Source of the DNA: Aquiflexum gelatinilyticum | Lineage (GTDB): Bacteria; Bacteroidota; Bacteroidia; Cytophagales; Cyclobacteriaceae | Reading direction: 5' to 3' | Length of the DNA stretch: 64,000 bases | Assembly (NCBI RefSeq): GCF_024741135.1 | Contig: NZ_JANSUY010000004.1 | Coordinates: forward strand, 1 to 64,000 | Shown here: positions 10,853 to 20,958 of the stretch, piece by piece | Layout: each line of letters opens with the position of its first letter | Numbering within the stretch: position 1 is the first letter of the stretch | The notes under the pieces: generated by a model | The model's input: only the letters and a program-made list of their open reading frames with translations | Told to the model about the DNA's origin: nothing | The model's database searches: none | Position numbers and translations under genes: made by a program

Positions 10853-11407
10853 TTAATTATTTTTGTTTATAAAAGGCATACCGAAAGCTTTCAACAAAGC
10901 GTAGCTTTCTTCATCTGTACTGGCAGTAGTCACAAAAGTGATATCCATTCCTGAAATCTTGTTCACTTTTTCAATGCTGATTTCAGGGAAAATAATTTGC
11001 TCAGTTACACCCAAAGTATAATTACCTCTTCCATCAAAACCTTTGTCATTGATACCTTTGAAGTCTCTCACCCTAGGTAGGGCAATAGTCATAAGACGGT
11101 CTAGGAACTCATACATCTTGTTTCCTCTCAAAGTAACTTTTGCTCCGATTGGCATTCCTTCTCTCAACTTAAAATTGGAAACTGAAGTTTTTGCTTTTGT
11201 TGCAACCGCTTTTTGACCGGTAATCAAAGAAAGTTCCTCAACTCCTTGATCTACAAGTTTTTTATCAGCAACAGCAGCACCAATCCCTTTATTGATCACA
11301 ATTTTGGTCAACTTAGGAACCTCCATTACTGAACTGTACTGAAATTTTTCCTTTAAAGCAGGAACTATTTCAGCCATATATCTATCTTTTACTCTTGGAT
11401 TAGCCAT
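10853..11407 (-). CDS. rplE: 50S ribosomal protein L5
   Basis: Binds 5S rRNA and touches the P-site tRNA. The family segments [20 protein letters not shown] and [20 protein letters not shown] are present. Length is 184. Its start overlaps the end of rplX by 8 bases, the tightest coupling in the array. Confidence 0.98.
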   Translation of the reverse strand: MANPRVKDRYMAEIVPALKEKFQYSSVMEVPKLTKIVINKGIGAAVADKKLVDQGVEELSLITGQKAVATKAKTSVSNFKLREGMPIGAKVTLRGNKMYEFLDRLMTIALPRVRDFKGINDKGFDGRGNYTLGVTEQIIFPEISIEKVNKISGMDITFVTTASTDEESYALLKAFGMPFINKNN

Positions 11408-11744
11408 TGATTACCTCCCCAGTTTTCTTAGAATATCTAACTAGTTTACCTTTATCATTTTCTTTTCTTCCTGTTCTGGTAGCTTCCCCTGTTTTAGGAT
11501 CTATCAGCATAAGATTACTTAAATGCAAAGAAGCCTCTCTTTTTTCGATTCCTCCCTGAGGATTGGAAGCAGTTGGCTTAACGTGCTTGGTTACCATATT
11601 GATACCTTCAACTATCGCCCTTCTCTTGGTTGGATCGACAGAAAGTATTTTACCTGATTTGCCTTTATCATCACCAGCCAATACCTTAACGGTATCTCCG
11701 GTTTTGACATGCAATTTTGGTTGTTTGTTGAATTTTCTTTCCAT
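11400..11744 (-). CDS. rplX: 50S ribosomal protein L24
   Basis: Assembly initiator near the exit tunnel with an N-terminal KOW motif ([20 protein letters not shown], about residues 13-32). Length is 114. The last codons overlap the rplE start, and rplN ends 2 bases upstream. Confidence 0.98.
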   Translation of the reverse strand: MERKFNKQPKLHVKTGDTVKVLAGDDKGKSGKILSVDPTKRRAIVEGINMVTKHVKPTASNPQGGIEKREASLHLSNLMLIDPKTGEATRTGRKENDKGKLVRYSKKTGEVING

Positions 11745-11746
11745 GA

Positions 11747-12115
11747 TTACAATACTTCTGGGGCTAAAGACACAATCTTCATAAACTGCTTCTCTCTCAA
11801 CTCTCTGGCAACAGGTCCGAAAATACGGGTCCCTCTTGGCTCATCATTGTTGTTTAAAAGAACAGCTGCGTTATCCTCAAATCTAATATAAGAACCGTCT
11901 TTTCTTCTGATTTCTTTTTTGGTTCTTACGATCACCGCCTTTGAAACGGTTCCTTTTTTCATATTACTTGAAGAAAGTGCAGATTTAACAGTTACGACAA
12001 CTTTATCACCAATGGAAGCATACCTCTTTTTGGTACCTCCCAATACACGGATTACAAGTACCTCTTTAGCACCTGAATTATCCGCAACACCTAGTCTGGA
12101 TTCTTGTTGTATCAT
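11747..12115 (-). CDS. rplN: 50S ribosomal protein L14
   Basis: Beta-barrel protein at the subunit interface. It starts [20 protein letters not shown] and carries the family segment [20 protein letters not shown]. At 122 residues it matches E. coli (123). In E. coli this gene opens the spc operon. Here no promoter is visible in the 2-base gap to rpsQ, so S10 and spc appear fused. Confidence 0.98.
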   Translation of the reverse strand: MIQQESRLGVADNSGAKEVLVIRVLGGTKKRYASIGDKVVVTVKSALSSSNMKKGTVSKAVIVRTKKEIRRKDGSYIRFEDNAAVLLNNNDEPRGTRIFGPVARELREKQFMKIVSLAPEVL

Positions 12116-12117
12116 GA

Positions 12118-12381
12118 TTACTTAGCCCTTTCTATTATTTCAACCAATCTCCAACGCTTATTCTTACTCAGCGGACGAGTTTCACTAATAAGGACAACAT
12201 CTCCTTCATTAGCTTCATTTTTCTCGTCATGAACCATAAATTTTGTAGTCTTAGCAACAAACTTACCATAGATGGAATGCTTAACTTTCCTTTCTACAGC
12301 CACAGTAATGGACTTATCCATTTTGTTGCTCACTACCTTTCCTGTTCTTTCTTTACGAAGATTTCTCTCAGCAGTAGCCAT
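12118..12381 (-). CDS. rpsQ: 30S ribosomal protein S17
   Basis: Primary 16S rRNA binder with an OB fold. Core [13 protein letters not shown]-like segment ([19 protein letters not shown]) and the signature [20 protein letters not shown] near the end. Length is 87. It lies between rpmC and rplN. Confidence 0.98.
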   Translation of the reverse strand: MATAERNLRKERTGKVVSNKMDKSITVAVERKVKHSIYGKFVAKTTKFMVHDEKNEANEGDVVLISETRPLSKNKRWRLVEIIERAK

Positions 12382-12388
12382 ATTATTA

Positions 12389-12583
12389 TTATTTAGCTAG
12401 TTGTTTTGCCTTCAAGGATGTTTTTAATCTCGCGATTAATTTCCTTGATTCTTTTATTTTATTTGGATTCTCAATTGGAGAGATAGCGTGTGCAAAACTC
12501 AATTTGGATAAATTGGTCTGCTCAGAGGCTATGCGTTCCATTATTTCACTTACGGAAAGTGATCTTATTTCTGCGTTTTTCAT
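12389..12583 (-). CDS. rpmC: 50S ribosomal protein L29
   Basis: Small helical protein beside the exit tunnel that helps dock SRP and trigger factor. The 64-residue sequence has the two-helix form: [18 protein letters not shown], then the conserved [17 protein letters not shown]. It lies between rplP and rpsQ. Confidence 0.96.
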   Translation of the reverse strand: MKNAEIRSLSVSEIMERIASEQTNLSKLSFAHAISPIENPNKIKESRKLIARLKTSLKAKQLAK

Positions 12584-12591
12584 AGTTTCTA

Positions 12592-13011
12592 TTATCCTAC
12601 GTAATCTCTACGTACTACGAATCTTGTACTTACTGGAAGTTTCTGCTGCGCTAATCTCAAAGCTTCATTTGCCACCTCGAGACTAACACCGGTTGCTTCG
12701 AAAAGGATAGTTCCAGGCTTAATAACTGCTACCCAATATTCAGGAGCACCTTTACCTTTACCCATACGAACCTCTGCAGGTTTTTTGGTAATTGGCTTAT
12801 CAGGAAATATTCTGATCCAAACCTGACCTTCTCTTTTCATCGCTCTTGTCATAGCAATACGAGCTGCTTCTATCTGACGGGAAGTTATCCATCCAGGCTC
12901 GAGGGATTTGATACCAAAGTTGCCAAAAGAGAGTTCGTGACCTCTTTGAGCAAGTCCTTTGACTCTACCCTTATGCATTTTTCTAAATTTCGTTCTTTTC
13001 GGCTGTAACAT
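12592..13011 (-). CDS. rplP: 50S ribosomal protein L16
   Basis: Late-assembly protein next to the A-site tRNA elbow. It starts [16 protein letters not shown] and contains [19 protein letters not shown], the loop that reaches the peptidyl transferase region. In other bacteria an Arg at this loop can be hydroxylated. Length is 139. It lies 23 bases after rpsC. Confidence 0.98.
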   Translation of the reverse strand: MLQPKRTKFRKMHKGRVKGLAQRGHELSFGNFGIKSLEPGWITSRQIEAARIAMTRAMKREGQVWIRIFPDKPITKKPAEVRMGKGKGAPEYWVAVIKPGTILFEATGVSLEVANEALRLAQQKLPVSTRFVVRRDYVG

Positions 13012-13034
13012 GATTTCTCACTTATGGGTGAAAA

Positions 13035-13775
13035 TTAGTTATTTCTCTTTCTTCTCTTGGGACCACCTTCTCTTCGCTTTCCTCTAGCTGCTGCAGAAGC
13101 ATTGGTTTTTGGCTCACTGGCTGCACCTACGTTTGGAGACAAATCTCTCTTTCCATAGACTTCACCTTTGAAAATCCAAACCTTAATGCCGATGATACCA
13201 TATACAGTATTCGCCTCAGAAACAGCATAGTCAATGTCAGCTCTAAGCGTATGCAAAGGAATTCTTCCCTCCTTATACATTTCAGATCTTGCCATTTCTG
13301 CTCCTCCCAATCTACCTGAAAGTTTTACTTTGATACCTTCTGCACCTACTCTCATAGAAGCGGCAATGGATTGTTTCATTGCTCTTCTGAATGAAATTCG
13401 AGCTTGAAGCTGCTGCGCGATTGATTCACCAACCAATTTCGCATCCAATTCAGGACGCTTAATTTCAAAAATGTTAATTTGAACATCTTTGTTGGTCAAT
13501 TTTTTCAATTCTTCTTTAAGCTTATCAACTTCGGCTCCACCTTTTCCTATAACTACACCCGGACGGGCAGTATGGATGGTAAGAGTGATCCTCTTCAAAG
13601 TTCTCTCAATGACAACTTTTGAGATTCCACCTTTTGGAATCCTGGCGTTTACATATTTTCTGATTTGCTGATCTTCATACAGCTTTTCAGCGAAATCTTT
13701 TCCGCCATACCAGTTGGAATCCCAACCTTTGATTACACCAAGTCTAAAACCAATTGGGTTTATCTTTTGTCCCAT
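13035..13775 (-). CDS. rpsC: 30S ribosomal protein S3
   Basis: Forms the mRNA entry helicase with S4 and S5. The KH domain holds the [18 protein letters not shown] loop (about residues 72-92), and the C-terminal S3 domain follows. The last 30 or so residues are a basic low-complexity tail, which brings the length to 246 against 233 in E. coli. Confidence 0.98.
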   Translation of the reverse strand: MGQKINPIGFRLGVIKGWDSNWYGGKDFAEKLYEDQQIRKYVNARIPKGGISKVVIERTLKRITLTIHTARPGVVIGKGGAEVDKLKEELKKLTNKDVQINIFEIKRPELDAKLVGESIAQQLQARISFRRAMKQSIAASMRVGAEGIKVKLSGRLGGAEMARSEMYKEGRIPLHTLRADIDYAVSEANTVYGIIGIKVWIFKGEVYGKRDLSPNVGAASEPKTNASAAARGKRREGGPKRRKRNN

Positions 13776-13784
13776 AGTCTGATT

Positions 13785-14174
13785 TTAATTAGATTTTTCT
13801 GTTGTTTCTACATTATCAGCGGTAACGTTTGAGCTGTAGGAATCTACAATTAAAGTTACATGATTTGATCTTTTGCGGATTCTATGAGCTCTTCCCTGAG
13901 GTGCAGGTCTTAGTCTTTTTAGCATCCGGCCTTCGTCAACGAAGATTGTTTTCAGAAACAGATCCGCTTCTTCAATCTTCTCATCAGGATTTTTCGCCTG
14001 CCAATTGGCTACAGCAGAAAGCAGAAGTTTTTCAAGTTTAGCAGCTCCACTATTTGGAGTGAACTTCAAAATGCTTAATGCTTGACCTACTCTTTTTCCT
14101 CTTACAAGGTCAGCTACCAATCGCATTTTGCGAGGAGAAGTAGGAACGTTGTTTAATCTTGCTATTGCTTCCAT
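13785..14174 (-). CDS. rplV: 50S ribosomal protein L22
   Basis: Its long beta-hairpin ([20 protein letters not shown] region, about residues 84-105) lines the exit tunnel constriction where macrolides act. The globular part starts [20 protein letters not shown]. Length is 129 with a short acidic tail. I see no deletion or insertion at the hairpin tip. Confidence 0.98.
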   Translation of the reverse strand: MEAIARLNNVPTSPRKMRLVADLVRGKRVGQALSILKFTPNSGAAKLEKLLLSAVANWQAKNPDEKIEEADLFLKTIFVDEGRMLKRLRPAPQGRAHRIRKRSNHVTLIVDSYSSNVTADNVETTEKSN

Positions 14175-14176
14175 GA

Positions 14177-14455
14177 TTATCTCTTTCCTTTATCTTTCTT
14201 GGCGATGTGACCTCTAAAGTTCCTAGTAGGTGCAAATTCTCCAAGTTTATGTCCAACCATATTGTCTGTAACAAATACAGGTATAAACTTATTGCCGTTA
14301 TGCACAGCGAATGTATGGCCCACGAAATCCGGTGAAATCATTGATCTTCTTGACCAAGTCTTGATTACAGATTTTTTTCCGGACTCGTTCATTACATCCA
14401 CTTTTTTCAATAAGTGGTGCTCTATGTAAGGACCTTTCTTTAATGAACGTGCCAT
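14177..14455 (-). CDS. rpsS: 30S ribosomal protein S19
   Basis: Head protein that forms a heterodimer with S13. It starts [19 protein letters not shown] and has the family core [20 protein letters not shown]. At 92 residues it equals the E. coli length. It lies 2 bases from each neighbour, rplB and rplV. Confidence 0.98.
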   Translation of the reverse strand: MARSLKKGPYIEHHLLKKVDVMNESGKKSVIKTWSRRSMISPDFVGHTFAVHNGNKFIPVFVTDNMVGHKLGEFAPTRNFRGHIAKKDKGKR

Positions 14456-14457
14456 AT

Positions 14458-15282
14458 CTATTTGGTTCTTTTGCTGATAATGAATTTGTTAGAATACTTT
14501 TTAGGGCTTCTGGTTTTCTTGCCTTTTGCAAGCAAACCTTTCCTTGACCTAGGATGACCTCCAGAAGATCTACCTTCACCACCTCCCATTGGGTGATCAA
14601 CAGGGTTCATTGCGACACCTCTAGTTCTTGGTCTCCTTCCTAACCAACGGTTCCTCCCAGCTTTTCCGAGCACCACGTTCATGTGGTCTGCATTGGAAAC
14701 AGTTCCAACAGTAGCCATACAAGTTCCGAGCACTAGTCTCATTTCTCCTGATGGCAATTTGATGGTGACATATTTTCCATCCCTTGCTACTACTTGACCA
14801 TATCCACCTGCACTACGTGCCATAGCACCACCTTTTCCAGGCTTAAGCTCAATGTTATGGACAATTGTACCCAAAGGAACATTTACCAAATGCATTGCAT
14901 TTCCAATCTCTGGGGCTACACTCTCACCAGAAATGATAGTTTGTCCAACTTTCAGACCGTTTGGTGCGATGATGTAAGCTTTTTCACCGTCAGCATATTG
15001 CAACAAAGCAATACGTGCAGTTCTATTTGGATCATATTCTACAGAAACAACTTCTGCAACAATGCCGAATTTATTTCTTTTGAAATCAATTATTCTAAGT
15101 CTTTGCTTATGACCACCACCAATATATCTGTTGGTCATTCTACCGGTGTTATTTCTACCACCTGACTTTGGTTTCGGAGCCAAAAGAGATTTCTCAGGCT
15201 TTGATGTAGTGATCTCATCAAATGCCGGTGCTACTCTGAATCTGGTTCCTGGTGTTACAGGTTTTAATTTTCTAACTGCCAT
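14458..15282 (-). CDS. rplB: 50S ribosomal protein L2
   Basis: Needed for subunit joining and peptidyl transferase assembly. Contains the conserved His-bearing segment [19 protein letters not shown] (about residues 224-242). Length is 274 against 273 in E. coli. It lies between rplW and rpsS. Confidence 0.98.
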   Translation of the reverse strand: MAVRKLKPVTPGTRFRVAPAFDEITTSKPEKSLLAPKPKSGGRNNTGRMTNRYIGGGHKQRLRIIDFKRNKFGIVAEVVSVEYDPNRTARIALLQYADGEKAYIIAPNGLKVGQTIISGESVAPEIGNAMHLVNVPLGTIVHNIELKPGKGGAMARSAGGYGQVVARDGKYVTIKLPSGEMRLVLGTCMATVGTVSNADHMNVVLGKAGRNRWLGRRPRTRGVAMNPVDHPMGGGEGRSSGGHPRSRKGLLAKGKKTRSPKKYSNKFIISKRTK

Positions 15283-15295
15283 GATTCTGATTCAA

Positions 15296-15583
15296 TTAAA
15301 TTTCTCCGTAAAAATCAATTATTTCTCCTTCTGCCACTTTTACGATAGCTTTTTTGTAAGGTGTGCTAAAGCCAGAAACAATCTTTGTTTTGGTATATCT
15401 TGTTTTTGGTTTGCCTGCATACCTCATGGTACGGACATCCAAAACTTTTACACCATACATATTTTCCACGGCTCTTTTGATCTCAGGCTTAGTAGCAGTT
15501 TTCTCAACTGCAAATCCATAAACACCTTGTTCATTCATTGCTGAAATCTTCTCTGTAATCAAAGGTTTTTTAAGTGTTGCCAT
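15296..15583 (-). CDS. rplW: 50S ribosomal protein L23
   Basis: Main docking site for trigger factor and SRP at the tunnel exit. It starts MATLKKPLITEKISAMNEQG, and the conserved VEKTATKPEIKRAVENMYGV lies at residues about 26-45. Length is 95. It lies 4 bases after rplD. Confidence 0.97.
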   Translation of the reverse strand: MATLKKPLITEKISAMNEQGVYGFAVEKTATKPEIKRAVENMYGVKVLDVRTMRYAGKPKTRYTKTKIVSGFSTPYKKAIVKVAEGEIIDFYGEI

Positions 15584-15587
15584 CTTC

Positions 15588-16217
15588 TTACTTCAATAAA
15601 AGGGTTTCTAACATACTTACTGAACCTTCGCACAATACCAAATTGTCAGCATTTAACAATTCATAAGTGTTTACACTGTCAACAGTGATCACTTTAGCTT
15701 TTGGAAGATTTCTGCTTGATAAATAGACATTTTTATTTAGTTCTGGAAGAACCAACAAGGTCTTCTTATCTGACAAAGAAAGTCCGTTTAACATTGCTAT
15801 ATAGCTTTTTGTCTTAGGAGCTTCAAAAGAGAAGTTTTCTAAAACCATCACGCAATTTTCTTTTGCTTTGTATGACAAAGCAGATATTCTAGCCAATTGC
15901 TTCAATTTTTTATTCAATTTGAATGAATAATCTCTTGGAACTGGACCAAAAACTCTACCTCCTCCTCTAAACAAAGGAGATTTTATAGAGCCTGCTCTTG
16001 CTCCACCTGTTCCTTTTTGCTTCTTGATTTTTTTGGTAGAACCTGCAATCTCATTTCTTTGCTTTGCTTTGTGCGTACCTTGTCTTTGATTCGCCAAATA
16101 TTGCTTTACATCCAGGTAGATCGCATGATCGTTAGGTTCGATCGCGAAAATATCATCAGAAAGATTAACCTTTCTACCTGTGTCTTCACCGTTATATTTT
16201 AATACTGCTAATTCCAT
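15588..16217 (-). CDS. rplD: 50S ribosomal protein L4
   Basis: Its extended loop ([20 protein letters not shown], about residues 69-88) reaches the exit tunnel. In E. coli L4 also represses the S10 operon through a leader hairpin, but no comparable leader is recognisable here. Length is 209. It lies 4 bases after rplC. Confidence 0.97.
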   Translation of the reverse strand: MELAVLKYNGEDTGRKVNLSDDIFAIEPNDHAIYLDVKQYLANQRQGTHKAKQRNEIAGSTKKIKKQKGTGGARAGSIKSPLFRGGGRVFGPVPRDYSFKLNKKLKQLARISALSYKAKENCVMVLENFSFEAPKTKSYIAMLNGLSLSDKKTLLVLPELNKNVYLSSRNLPKAKVITVDSVNTYELLNADNLVLCEGSVSMLETLLLK

Positions 16218-16221
16218 TTTC

Positions 16222-16854
16222 TTACTTCTCTAGAATAACGAAAGAATTTTTTGGACCTGGTACGGAACCGCTAACAAGTAGAAGGTTCTTATCAGGATAG
16301 ATTCTAAGGACTCTCAAATTGATTACCTTAACCCTATCTCCCCCGGTTCTACCAGCCATTCTCATTCCTCTGAAAACTCTGGATGGCCAAGAACAGGCAC
16401 CAATCGATCCAGGGTGTCTTGCCCTATTATGCTGACCGTGGGTCTGTCCACCGACACCAGCAAAACCATGACGCTTTACTACACCTTGGAAACCTTTACC
16501 TTTGGAAGTCCCGATAGCATCAACGAAGTCACCTTCGATAAATACCTCGTCAGCTTTCACTGTCTTTCCTAGATCAACCTGACCTTCAAATTCTACTCTG
16601 AAGTCTCTGAATTCTACAACTTTCTGCTTTGGCGTAGTTCCGGCCTTTTTAAAATGACCCATCAATGGTTTTGGCGTGTTTTTTTCTTTACGCTCACCAT
16701 ATGCCAATTGAACAGCGTTGTACCCGTCTGTCTCAACATTTTTTACTTGCGTCACTACGCAAGGACCAGCTTCTATTAGCGTGCATGCGACGTTTCGTCC
16801 ATCGGCACTGAAAATGCTAGTCATTCCTACTTTTTTACCTATTATTCCAGACAT
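16222..16854 (-). CDS. rplC: 50S ribosomal protein L3
   Basis: Early-assembly protein whose finger reaches the peptidyl transferase centre (MKGKGFQG-like [20 protein letters not shown] segment). I chose the ATG at 16854, giving [15 protein letters not shown], because L3 proteins of this group start there. A start at 16884 would add ten residues ([10 protein letters not shown]) unlike any L3 I know. This gives 210 residues. It is the first gene after the terminator and promoter that follow rpsJ, so it opens the S10-spc-alpha unit. Confidence 0.95.
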   Translation of the reverse strand: MSGIIGKKVGMTSIFSADGRNVACTLIEAGPCVVTQVKNVETDGYNAVQLAYGERKEKNTPKPLMGHFKKAGTTPKQKVVEFRDFRVEFEGQVDLGKTVKADEVFIEGDFVDAIGTSKGKGFQGVVKRHGFAGVGGQTHGQHNRARHPGSIGACSWPSRVFRGMRMAGRTGGDRVKVINLRVLRIYPDKNLLLVSGSVPGPKNSFVILEK

Positions 16855-16918
16855 CTTCTGTTGTATAATAATCTTGAAACCCAAGTTTTTAAGTACTTAG
16901 GTGCTTTTTTAAGGACTG

Positions 16919-16948
16919 CAAAGTTAGGGTTTTTCCCCCAGCTTACAA
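16919..16948 (-). promoter_or_regulatory. Promoter for the rplC-rplQ array
   Basis: On the minus strand TTTG-like TTG (16946-16948) lies exactly 19 bases before TAACTTTG (16919-16926), followed by C. Both boxes match the Bacteroidota consensus. The start codon of rplC is 65 bases downstream of the -7 box, leaving a leader of about 55-60 bases. Confidence 0.75.
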
Positions 16949-17044
16949 ATCCCAACTTTAATATTTTCAATTATTTATGAAAATAAATTCAGCAAACTGC
17001 CACAAAAGCAATTCTTTCTCCAAACATACTTTCAAATTAGTGTG

Positions 17045-17083
17045 GGCAAAAGAAAAACCCGCACCAGATTGGTACAGGTTTTT
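17045..17083 (-). terminator. Intrinsic terminator after rpsJ
   Basis: A 14-bp stem (17053-17066 with 17070-17083) closes on a 3-base loop with two G-U pairs, and on the minus strand it is followed by TTTTTCTTTT. It lies 22 bases past the rpsJ stop. It cuts the str unit (rpsL-rpsG-fusA-rpsJ) from rplC. Confidence 0.8.
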
Positions 17084-17104
17084 CATCAATATGTTTTTTA
17101 TCCG

Positions 17105-17410
17105 TCAGACTTTGATTTCAACATCAACTCCACTTGGAAGTTCGATCTTCATCAAAGCGTCAACTGTTTTTGAGCTGTTGCTGTAGATATCAACCAATCT
17201 TTTGTAAGTACAAAGTTGGTATTGATCTCTTGCTTTCTTATTTACGTGAGGAGATTTCAACACGGTAAACTTCTCTTTCTTTGTAGGCAAAGGAATAGGC
17301 CCAACCACAATTGCTCCGGTTGCTTTTACCGCCTTTACGATCTTTTCAGATGACTTATCCACCAGGCTGTGATCGTAGGATTTCAATTTTATTCTGATTT
17401 TCTGATTCAT
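17105..17410 (-). CDS. rpsJ: 30S ribosomal protein S10 (NusE)
   Basis: Ribosomal head protein that also acts as the antitermination factor NusE with NusB and NusG. It starts [18 protein letters not shown] and contains the conserved [20 protein letters not shown] segment. Length is 101. It is grouped with fusA (13 bases apart) rather than with rplC, and a terminator follows. Confidence 0.98.
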   Translation of the reverse strand: MNQKIRIKLKSYDHSLVDKSSEKIVKAVKATGAIVVGPIPLPTKKEKFTVLKSPHVNKKARDQYQLCTYKRLVDIYSNSSKTVDALMKIELPSGVDVEIKV

Positions 17411-17423
17411 TTTCTGTCGAGAT

Positions 17424-19541
17424 TTAGGCTTTTTCTCCTTTTACTTTTGCAATCACACCCTCTGCAATGTTATTTGGCACCGGCTCATAGTGAGAGAATG
17501 TCAATGATGCAGAAGCTCTACCTGAAGAGTTTGTTCTCAAGTCGGTAACATATCCAAACAGCTCAGACAAAGGAACATTAGCTTTGATTACAGTAGAAGT
17601 ACCTTTTGTATCCATACCTTTCATCATTCCTCTTCTCCTGTTCAAGTCACCTGTAATTGGACCTGTATATTCATCCGGAGTAACCACTTCTACAGCCATG
17701 ATTGGCTCAAGAAGTTGTGGCTTACATTTTTTAGCTGCTTCCTTGAAACCAATTCTTGCAGCCAATTCGAATGAAAGTGCATCGGAGTCAACATCATGGT
17801 ATGAACCATGAAACAACCTTACCTTCATTGATTCGATTGGATACCCGGCTAAAGGTCCATTTTTCATCGCTTCAGCAAATCCTTTTTGGATAGCAGGAAT
17901 GAATTCTCTTGGAACCACACCACCAACGATACCATTCACAAAGTCAAGACCAGGCTTGATTTCATTTGTAACAGGATCAGGATCCTTTGGTCCAAGTTCG
18001 AATACGATATCTGCAAATTTACCTTTACCACCTGTCTGCTTCTTGTACACTTCTTTATGCTCAATTGAACCAAAAAGAGCTTCTTTGTAAGCAACCTGAG
18101 GTGCACCTTGGTTGATTTCAACCTTAAATTCCCTCTTAAGTCGGTCAATGATGATTTCAAGGTGAAGTTCTCCCATACCTCTTAGGATAGTCTGACCAGT
18201 TTCTTGATCAGTATTTACCTGAAGTGTAGGATCTTCTTCTACCAATTTGGAGATTGCCATACCCAATTTGTCAACATCTGCCTGAGTTTTTGGCTCGATG
18301 GCATATCCTATAACCGGTTCCGGGAACACCATAGATTCAAGAACAACCTTGCGTTTTTCGTCGCAAAGAGTATCTCCTGTTTTGATGTCTTTGAAACCAA
18401 CGACAGCACCGATATCACCGGCAACCAATCTTTCGATTTGGTTTTGCTTGTTGGCGTGCATTTGGAAAACCCTCGAAATCCTTTCTTTATTTCCTGAACG
18501 GCTATTAAAGATGTAAGAACCAGATTCCAAAATGCCTGAATAAGCTCTTACGAAGCAAAGACGTCCGACAAATGGATCAGTTGCAATTTTGAAAGCCAAT
18601 CCTGTAAATGGTTCTTTTTCGTCAGGTCTGATGACAACTTCCTCTTCAGAATCAAGTCCTGTAGCGATGATGTCATCTTTGTCCAAAGGAGAAGGAAGTA
18701 ATTCCATTACAAGGTCAAGCATGGTTTGCACGCCTTTGTTCTTGAATGAAGAACCACAAACCATCGGAACAATTTTCATGTCAATGGTTGCTCTTCTTAA
18801 TGCTGATAAAATCTCAGCTTCCGTAATGGAATCAGGATCGTCAAAAAACTTTTCCATCAATGACTCATCGTAATCAGCCACTGCTTCAAGTAAATGTTCT
18901 CTGTATTCAGCAACTTCCTCAAGCATGTCATCAGGAATAGGAACTTCTGTAAAAGTCATTCCTTTATCCTCTTCATTCCAAACAATTCCTCTGTTGTTAA
19001 TCAAATCAACAACTCCTTTGAAATTGTCCTCTGCTCCAATTGGAAGCTGTAATGGAACTGCATAGCTTCCCAACATTTCTTTAACCTGCTTACACACGTC
19101 AAGAAAATTGGCACCTGAGCGGTCCATTTTATTAACAAAACCGATACGGGCTACTTTGTAGTTATCGGCAAGTCTCCAGTTAGTTTCTGATTGTGGTTCA
19201 ACACCATCAACAGCACTGAAAAGGAATACAAGCCCATCCAAAACTCTCAAGGAACGGTTTACCTCAACGGTAAAATCAACGTGGCCGGGAGTATCGATAA
19301 TGTTAACTTGATATTTGTTTTTTCTGTAATTCCAAAACACAGTGGTCGCAGCAGAAGTAATGGTAATACCTCTTTCCTGCTCTTGTGCCATCCAGTCCAT
19401 GGTAGCCGCACCATCGTGAACTTCACCGATTTTATGGCTGACACCTGAATAGTAGAGTATGCGTTCTGTAGTAGTTGTTTTACCGGCATCAATATGCGCG
19501 GCAATGCCAATGTTCCTAGTGTATTTTAAATCTCTTGCCAT
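17424..19541 (-). CDS. fusA: Elongation factor G
   Basis: GTPase that drives tRNA-mRNA translocation and, with RRF, ribosome recycling. The GTP-binding motifs are [15 protein letters not shown] (P loop, residues 15-29), DTPGHVDF and NKMD. Domains II to V follow, with domain IV loop [12 protein letters not shown] near residue 500. Length 705 equals the canonical form. It sits in the str operon between rpsG and rpsJ. Confidence 0.98.
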   Translation of the reverse strand: MARDLKYTRNIGIAAHIDAGKTTTTERILYYSGVSHKIGEVHDGAATMDWMAQEQERGITITSAATTVFWNYRKNKYQVNIIDTPGHVDFTVEVNRSLRVLDGLVFLFSAVDGVEPQSETNWRLADNYKVARIGFVNKMDRSGANFLDVCKQVKEMLGSYAVPLQLPIGAEDNFKGVVDLINNRGIVWNEEDKGMTFTEVPIPDDMLEEVAEYREHLLEAVADYDESLMEKFFDDPDSITEAEILSALRRATIDMKIVPMVCGSSFKNKGVQTMLDLVMELLPSPLDKDDIIATGLDSEEEVVIRPDEKEPFTGLAFKIATDPFVGRLCFVRAYSGILESGSYIFNSRSGNKERISRVFQMHANKQNQIERLVAGDIGAVVGFKDIKTGDTLCDEKRKVVLESMVFPEPVIGYAIEPKTQADVDKLGMAISKLVEEDPTLQVNTDQETGQTILRGMGELHLEIIIDRLKREFKVEINQGAPQVAYKEALFGSIEHKEVYKKQTGGKGKFADIVFELGPKDPDPVTNEIKPGLDFVNGIVGGVVPREFIPAIQKGFAEAMKNGPLAGYPIESMKVRLFHGSYHDVDSDALSFELAARIGFKEAAKKCKPQLLEPIMAVEVVTPDEYTGPITGDLNRRRGMMKGMDTKGTSTVIKANVPLSELFGYVTDLRTNSSGRASASLTFSHYEPVPNNIAEGVIAKVKGEKA

Positions 19542-19547
19542 TACTGA

Positions 19548-20015
19548 TTAAAATCTAAAATGTGAGAATGCCTTGTTTGCTTCAGCCATTCTGTGTGTAT
19601 CATCCTTCTTCTTCACTGCAGCACCTTCGCCTTTTGAAGCAGAGATGATCTCACCTGCAAGTCTGTCCATCATTGTCTTCTCACCTCTTTTTCTGGCGTA
19701 AGTGATCATCCACTTAATACCTAGGGACGTTTTTCTTTCAGGTCTAACTTCCATTGGAACCTGGAATGTAGCACCACCAACTCTACGACTCTTCACCTCT
19801 ACGGCTGGAGTTATATTGTTAAGCGCTTTTTTCCAAACCTCAAGACCGTTCTCACCTACTTTTGATTCTACCTTCTCGACTGCGTCGTAGAAAATTTTGT
19901 AAGCAATACTCTTCTTACCATCTACCATCAGACAGTTCACGAACTTGGTTACCAAGGTGTCGCCGAACTTCGGGTCAGGAAGAATATATCTCTTCTTTGG
20001 TTTCGCTTTTCTCAT
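19548..20015 (-). CDS. rpsG: 30S ribosomal protein S7
   Basis: Primary binder of the 16S 3' major domain, located at the mRNA exit channel. It starts [19 protein letters not shown], and the core [20 protein letters not shown] follows. At 155 residues it is the short form without the extended tail of E. coli. It lies 18 bases after rpsL. Confidence 0.98.
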   Translation of the reverse strand: MRKAKPKKRYILPDPKFGDTLVTKFVNCLMVDGKKSIAYKIFYDAVEKVESKVGENGLEVWKKALNNITPAVEVKSRRVGGATFQVPMEVRPERKTSLGIKWMITYARKRGEKTMMDRLAGEIISASKGEGAAVKKKDDTHRMAEANKAFSHFRF

Positions 20016-20033
20016 TTCTTAAATTAGTTTTTA

Positions 20034-20459
20034 TTATTTCTTTTTTGCTGGAGCACCTTTTGCTGGGGCACCTTTAGCAGCTTGACCTGGCTTAGGTCTC
20101 TTAGCACCGTACTTGGAGCGACCTTGCTTACGGTCTTTTACTCCTGCAGTATCCAATGCACCTCTGATAATGTGGTAACGTACTCCCGGAAGATCCTTCA
20201 CACGACCACCTCTGATCAATACGATAGAGTGTTCTTGCAAATTGTGACCTTCACCCGGAATGTAGGCATTTACCTCTTTACCATTCGTCAATCTTACCCT
20301 AGCCACTTTCCTCATCGCTGAGTTAGGCTTCTTAGGCGTGGTAGTGTACACCCTGGTACAAACACCTCTCCTTTGAGGACAAGAATCCAAAGCTCTCGAT
20401 TTGGATGTGGTCTCAAGGGTGGTTCTACCTTTTCTTACTAACTGTTGTATAGTAGGCAT
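20034..20459 (-). CDS. rpsL: 30S ribosomal protein S12
   Basis: Decoding-centre protein. Contains [16 protein letters not shown] and [17 protein letters not shown]. The two lysines whose mutation gives streptomycin resistance in E. coli (Lys42 and Lys87) are both wild type, and the Asp that can be methylthiolated follows the second. The tail repeats AKGAP and ends in lysines, giving 141 residues. It is the first gene of the str unit behind a strong promoter. Confidence 0.98.
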   Translation of the reverse strand: MPTIQQLVRKGRTTLETTSKSRALDSCPQRRGVCTRVYTTTPKKPNSAMRKVARVRLTNGKEVNAYIPGEGHNLQEHSIVLIRGGRVKDLPGVRYHIIRGALDTAGVKDRKQGRSKYGAKRPKPGQAAKGAPAKGAPAKKK

Positions 20460-20508
20460 TAACTGATAAAATTTATTTTTCTTCCTTTAACTTGTGAATT
20501 TTGGACTG

Positions 20509-20538
20509 CAAAGGTATGCAAATAGGTAAAACAAACAA
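20509..20538 (-). promoter_or_regulatory. Promoter of the str operon
   Basis: Minus strand TTTTG ending at 20536, then 19 bases, then TACCTTTG (20509-20516) followed by C. This is a full match to the Bacteroidota consensus. It lies 50 bases before the rpsL start and 21 bases past the stop of the DUF3467 gene. Confidence 0.8.
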
Positions 20539-20559
20539 AATTAAGCTGTTATATTTTTA

Positions 20560-20889
20560 TCAAGCCTCACCAAAGTTTCCTCCAAAGTTTAAAGGAAAAC
20601 TTGGTCCTTCTGAACCACCTTCTATTTTCCCAAAAGCTTGTTCGTATTTACTGATGTTGTCTTTCAGCGCAGCCAATAGCCTTTTTGCATGATCAGGAGT
20701 CATAATGATCCTTGACTTTACTTTTGCCTTTGGTACACCGGGCATTAATCTGATAAAATCAATCACAAACTCTGAATTGGAATGGGCGATCATGGCGAGG
20801 TTACTATAGATCCCTTCTGCAATCTCTTCCGATAGTTCAACATTGATCTGCTGATCCATTATTGGTTTTTGTCCTTTTCCGTCTTCCAT
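20560..20889 (-). CDS. DUF3467 domain protein following rpoC
   Basis: A 109-residue soluble protein with the DUF3467 pattern: NVELSEEIAEGIYSNLAMIA, then SEFVIDFIRLMPG and a MTPDHAKRLLAAL helix. No signal peptide or membrane segment is seen. I chose the ATG at 20889 (MEDGKGQKP). An in-frame ATG at 20940 would place 17 extra residues across the rpoC terminator hairpin and is unlikely. It sits between rpoC and the str promoter. Its function is unknown to me, and a link to transcription rests only on position. Confidence 0.85.
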   Translation of the reverse strand: MEDGKGQKPIMDQQINVELSEEIAEGIYSNLAMIAHSNSEFVIDFIRLMPGVPKAKVKSRIIMTPDHAKRLLAALKDNISKYEQAFGKIEGGSEGPSFPLNFGGNFGEA

Positions 20890-20907
20890 GGCGATTTTGT
20901 TTTGATG

Positions 20908-20937
20908 AAAAAAGGCCTGTATTCCATACAGGCCTTT
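20908..20937 (-). terminator. Intrinsic terminator after rpoC
   Basis: A perfect 10-bp stem AAAGGCCTGT/ACAGGCCTTT (20911-20920 with 20928-20937) with a 7-base loop is followed on the minus strand by six T. It lies 21 bases past the rpoC stop. Confidence 0.85.
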
Positions 20938-20958
20938 CAATTATGAATAAATCAATTT

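Noticed and set aside
16855-16884. Upstream rplC start adding ten residues
   Set aside because: The extra residues do not resemble L3 N-termini. The internal ATG at 16854 gives the standard start [12 protein letters not shown].
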